From contig ATMD01000002.1 of the NCBI GenBank assembly GCA_001856825.1, forward strand, positions 310,004-374,003: DNA of 64,000 nucleotides, read 5' to 3'. This document shows positions 60,469-64,000 of this stretch, piece after piece. Both the position numbers and the translations under genes were made by a program. Position 1 is the first letter of the stretch. The number at the start of each line of letters is the position of its first letter. The notes beneath the pieces are model-generated. The model saw only the letters and a list, made by a program, of their open reading frames with translations, searched no databases and was not told the DNA's origin. Origin of the DNA: Thermoplasmatales archaeon I-plasma (lineage in GTDB: Archaea; Thermoplasmatota; Thermoplasmata; Thermoplasmatales; GCA-001856825).

Positions 60469-61949
60469 TTAATTACCTAACTTTTTGACCGATTTTATTC
60501 ACTACGTTCTTCAGGCCTTAATTATCAACGGTCCACCGAAACATGTAAATACGTGTAGTGTTTAACTATACACTACGACATTCATAAGAAAAATCAAGAC
60601 AAAATCCGGAATATATCTCGCTGAGGTACGCAGTAAGAGGGTGGACGGAAAGGTGAAACAGGAGTTCATAAGATACGTGGGCAAGGAGATGAACAGTTCC
60701 GTGGTGCGGAAAATATCATCCGGTGACGTGAGAGCAATGGAGGTGCGCAGATCACTGGATGTTGAGGTTGTTCACAGGATATCATCCAGGCTGGGAATCA
60801 ACACCATGATCCCCGGGAATGCCTCTGTCATGGTATATTCACAGCTTCTTGACCGGCCTGCAATAAACAGGATGCCGGAATATCTGCAGGAGACAGAGAT
60901 ACTGAGATACCTTGGCATTGAAAGTATTGATACCGTGGATCTTTACGAATCCCTGCAGGAAATGAACGATATGGATTTCTCAGCCATGGAGGAGAAGCTT
61001 GCATCCTTATTCCTTGACATAGAAAAGGAGAGGCGGTCCGTAATAATCGACGTGACTGATACATACTTCACGGGAGATTCCCTTGATTCCAAACCGAGAA
61101 AGGGAAAGGAGGGCAGGATAAAGAAACTCATACAGATCGCTCTTGTTGTGACGGAGAAGAGAGGATTCCCGTTGTTCCACCGCGTATACCCGGGCAATAT
61201 ATCCAACAGATCCATCATGGACGACATTGTTAAGGATCTCTGGCTGAAGGGGTATACCGTGATTATCATGGATCGTGGAACGTCTGATCCGGGAAGGATA
61301 AAATCCATGATCGAATTGAAATTCACCATGATCTGCGGTCTCAAGAAAACGCAGGACCTGAAGAGGATCATTGATGGAATCGACAGGAACGATATCTACA
61401 CAAAGAAACGCATGGTGTCGCTGAAAAACACAAAGGTATACTGCACTGACGTCGCTTTCCTTTCAGGCAGGCTTATTGTAGTATATAACCCGGCCATGGA
61501 ATCTCTGAAGAAGGATCACTATTACGAGCATTCGTCAAATGAAGATATAGCGAAATATCTCGGATATTCCCTCATATTCCACAATACGGAACTCGGCATT
61601 GACGATGTCGTAAGAAAATACTACGACAAGAATTCTGTGGAGAGGGCGTTCAAACAGATGAAGGGCGTTCTTGATCTGAGGCCTGTGAGGGTGTGGCTGA
61701 AGTCTCATATTGAGGGCCATGTGAAGATATGCTACCTGGCGTATTCTATACTCACTTATCTTTCTTACATACTGGAGAAGAAGGAAATATCCGGACCAGA
61801 GGCCATAGATACAATGAGAACCGGTTACAGGGTATATCTGGAGGAACAGAAGACTCAATTCAAATGGGAATCAATTGTTGCTCTGTCGGCAGTACAGAAG
61901 GAAATCATGGATGTAGTGATCAAAAAGACCTAAAAAGTCAGGTAATTAA
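60469..61949 (+). mobile_element. IS1634-like insertion sequence with 18-bp terminal inverted repeats
   Basis: Left TTAATTACCTAACTTTTT (60469-60486); right end reverse-complements to TTAATTACCTGACTTTTT (61932-61949); 17/18 identical. Confidence 0.88.
60575..61933 (+). CDS. IS1634-family transposase (N-terminus extends upstream of GTG 60641 to an ACG codon)
   Basis: (ACG)TFIRKIKTKSGIYLAEVRSKRVDGKVKQEFIRYVGKE...; VIIDVTDTYF, IIMDRGTSDPG, NSVERAFKQMKG. Confidence 0.85.
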   Translation, partial: TTFIRKIKTKSGIYLAEVRSKRVDGKVKQEFIRYVGKEMNSSVVRKISSGDVRAMEVRRSLDVEVVHRISSRLGINTMIPGNASVMVYSQLLDRPAINRMPEYLQETEILRYLGIESIDTVDLYESLQEMNDMDFSAMEEKLASLFLDIEKERRSVIIDVTDTYFTGDSLDSKPRKGKEGRIKKLIQIALVVTEKRGFPLFHRVYPGNISNRSIMDDIVKDLWLKGYTVIIMDRGTSDPGRIKSMIELKFTMICGLKKTQDLKRIIDGIDRNDIYTKKRMVSLKNTKVYCTDVAFLSGRLIVVYNPAMESLKKDHYYEHSSNEDIAKYLGYSLIFHNTELGIDDVVRKYYDKNSVERAFKQMKGVLDLRPVRVWLKSHIEGHVKICYLAYSILTYLSYILEKKEISGPEAIDTMRTGYRVYLEEQKTQFKWESIVALSAVQKEIMDVVIKKT

Positions 61950-62134
61950 TTTTCGATTTTGTCCTATTTTCCGCAAAACATTTCATTGAGTTGTCTGAAT
62001 CCCTGTTCAAGGGCTTCAAGAAATACGGCGACATATTCATTCAAGCCGCAAGAAAATCACTCACAGATCCATACAGATCAACCAGAGGCATTACGCGGAG
62101 ATTGAAAGAGTTTAATCTTGGAAAACCAATATAA
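61950..62134 (+). pseudogene. 3' fragment of a gene beginning at the IS right end
   Basis: Open frame FDFVLFSAKHFIELSESLFKGFKKYGDIFIQAARKSLTDPYRSTRGITRRLKEFNLGKPI* with no start. Confidence 0.45.
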
Positions 62135-62174
62135 TTAACGCAAGACTTTAGATAGTAAGGTGAATTATAGTTAA

Positions 62175-62621
62175 ATGCAAGAAAACAGAGCCAGCGCTGT
62201 ATCTAAATTTGCCGTCAACCTGATTCTTCTGGAATTCCTTCTCCTAATCATCCAGTTCATAATAGGAATGTGGATGAACCTGTTTGCGATATTCCCTTCC
62301 TTCGGTTCCTCTTTCTTTATGTATGGGATGATGCAGGTAATGTTTTCGGTGCCTGAGTTGATGGTGCACATGATGCTTGGAATCTTTATTGGGCTGATAT
62401 CCCTGATGATTTTAATGATATTTGCAATGGGTAGCGATTACAGGCTTTCATTACTAAGCGCGGCAGCGTCAGTATCAATACTCACCGCTGGTATTAGTGG
62501 TCTTGAATTCATGTTCTCTGGCTTTGGCGATAATATCTTCTCGTTCATCATGTCCCTTGGATTTATTTTTACGGTGATCGCCTATTCCCTGATTTTATAT
62601 CCGTTTCCTAACAGAACATGA
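62175..62621 (+). CDS. Hypothetical polytopic membrane protein, Met-rich
   Basis: Four hydrophobic segments. Confidence 0.6.
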   Translation: MQENRASAVSKFAVNLILLEFLLLIIQFIIGMWMNLFAIFPSFGSSFFMYGMMQVMFSVPELMVHMMLGIFIGLISLMILMIFAMGSDYRLSLLSAAASVSILTAGISGLEFMFSGFGDNIFSFIMSLGFIFTVIAYSLILYPFPNRT

Positions 62622-62792
62622 ATCACGGTTTTATCGAGATACAGAAAACTACCATGAGACTTCTTGGATTGGTCATTAAAGGATTTGTTCTAGACAAGTC
62701 AAAAAAGCATTTCTAAGGATAGGTAGGTATCCGATTATTTAATTAAGTGGATACATTTAATCTATACCATCCTATGTATTCTCAAAAATGAT

Positions 62793-63083
62793 TTATAGTT
62801 CTTCTTCGTTATTTTCCCAAGGGGAATATAACAACCCTTGAATCATATTCATCATATATCCAACAACTATTCCCACTAAAAAAAGAAGTGCATCTCCTGA
62901 CACCTTGCCCAGAAAGGTTAGCAAAGCCATAATCCCTATAACAATACCTAGAAAAAGCAATAATGAACTCGTTAGTTTTCTGTTGTTAGAACCAGCCCTT
63001 TCGCCTCTTCTAACTATATAATCAAACTTTGATTTTTGAAAGTCAACATATTTTTCAGCTAAAGGCGGGGTGCGATTAATGTT
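62793..63083 (-). pseudogene. 5'-truncated small membrane protein gene
   Basis: KYVDFQKSKFDYIVRRGERAGSNNRKLTSSLLLFLGIVIGIMALLTFLGKVSGDALLFLVGIVVGYMMNMIQGLLYSPWENNEEEL* with no ATG/GTG/TTG near the N-terminus. Confidence 0.45.
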
Positions 63084-63087
63084 TTAA
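63058..63087 (+). pseudogene. Second TnpB-like C-terminal remnant
   Basis: AKGGVRLMF* parallels AEGRMRLIF* at 58338-58367. Confidence 0.3.
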
Positions 63088-63153
63088 ACAAATCCGTTAC
63101 AAAAGAATAGGCGAAAATTCAACTAATTTTATAGGTGAATACTAAATTCGGCA

Positions 63154-63450
63154 TTATTTGCCTAAGATAGGATTTAAACTCTTATTTCTCAAAACAACTT
63201 TGACATCTTCGAAAGAAATCTCAGCACTTATAAGTGGTCCTTCTTGAACCAACTCATCCCCATCGTACAGTCCAGCCTTAAGTGTTTTCTCTTTTAGATA
63301 AATATCAAGACATCTGTGGTTCTCGTCGAAGAAAGCAACGGTCTTCTTTTCAGGGTCAAACCAGATTTTCACCAAATCCTTCTTATTTTCCATACACTGG
63401 ATAGTAACGCTATTGTATTTACAACAGTAACCTAATATATGAGGGCCCAT
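63154..63450 (-). CDS. Hypothetical protein
   Basis: Intact ORF; internal Met (MENKKDLVKIWF) may be the true start. Confidence 0.5.
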   Translation of the reverse strand: MGPHILGYCCKYNSVTIQCMENKKDLVKIWFDPEKKTVAFFDENHRCLDIYLKEKTLKAGLYDGDELVQEGPLISAEISFEDVKVVLRNKSLNPILGK

Positions 63451-63480
63451 CTATAAATAATTGTGTTAAATAATATTTGC

Positions 63481-63663
63481 ATGGTACTCCCAGTATTGAT
63501 AATTGGCTCGATGTCCACTACCGGATGGAAAATAGGTGTATCTTTAGCAACAAAGTTGCAAGTAAGGAGACTGCCGACGTGGAAATTATATGAGAGGCAA
63601 AATGAAATGATCGAGAGCTTTGAGTCCATAGTTAGCAGCGTACAAAAATCGATTGTGTATTGA
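63481..63663 (+). CDS. Short peptide ORF (60 aa) upstream of the radical-SAM gene
   Basis: MVLPVLIIGSMSTTGWKIGVSLATKLQVRRLPTWKLYERQNEMIESFESIVSSVQKSIVY; TATA-like ctataaat upstream. Confidence 0.5.
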   Translation: MVLPVLIIGSMSTTGWKIGVSLATKLQVRRLPTWKLYERQNEMIESFESIVSSVQKSIVY

Positions 63664-63696
63664 TTTTTGTTGACTATAGGCGAAAGGGGATAAGTT

Positions 63697-64000
63697 TTGA
63701 TACCGAGTCAGCGTCGTGTCCTTGAGAAACCAGCTTCAGTGACTGTGGAATTGACTCGGCAATGTAACGTGAAATGCATTCACTGTTATAGCTCTGCCGG
63801 AATAGGTGGTTTCAACCCTTCCTCGGGGGTGCTTAAGAGTATTTTACACAAGGCACTTGACGTTGAACCTTTCTACCTCATTTTCACAGGGGGTGAGCCT
63901 TTTGTTCGTGCTGACTTGCCGGACCTAATGTCAACGGTATATGGACGTACAGGTCAACAGATGCCAGAAATAACTATAGCTACTAACGGTCAACTAATAT
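63697..64000 (+). CDS. Radical SAM protein, partial at window end
   Basis: TTG start after aaagggga; VELTRQCNVKCIHCYSSAG (CxxxCxxC) and LIFTGGEPFVRADLPDLM. Confidence 0.88.
   Translation, partial: MIPSQRRVLEKPASVTVELTRQCNVKCIHCYSSAGIGGFNPSSGVLKSILHKALDVEPFYLIFTGGEPFVRADLPDLMSTVYGRTGQQMPEITIATNGQLI

Noticed and set aside
60464-61954. Target-site duplication around the IS1634-like element
   Set aside because: Flanks GTATC (left) and TTTTC (right) do not match convincingly.
1-64000. CRISPR arrays, rRNA genes, large tandem repeats
   Set aside because: None observed by reading; no regularly spaced repeats or rRNA-like segments seen.

Overview
The window looks like a chromosomal segment from a Thermoplasmatales-type archaeon. 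Evidence: GGTGA-type Shine-Dalgarno motifs, TATA boxes, the archaeal S12-S7-EF2-EF1A-S10 block, the archaeal thiolase/DUF35/HMG-CoA synthase cluster, a GfcR regulator and an MBF1 homolog. Positions 1-58 kb are mostly ordinary core genome. Points needing attention there: (i) a near-perfect C/D-box sRNA candidate in the leader of gfcR; (ii) a +1 frameshift in the bifunctional phosphoglucose/phosphomannose isomerase gene; (iii) a lysS reading frame whose conserved N-terminus has no ATG/GTG/TTG start and probably initiates at AUA; (iv) an FMN-split-barrel/UbiA fusion protein; (v) a decayed integrase beside tRNA-Pro; (vi) a few palindromes and structured intergenic sequences. Positions 58-63 kb are a mobile-element graveyard: two TnpB-like 3' ends (one with an omega-RNA-like tail), an IS3-type OrfA relic, and a complete IS1634-like element with 18-bp terminal inverted repeats and an apparent ATG->ACG start. 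The window ends inside a radical-SAM gene preceded by a short peptide ORF, which could be a RiPP-type locus; this is only partly visible. No CRISPR array or rRNA was seen. Product names come from reading the translations, and no database search was possible.
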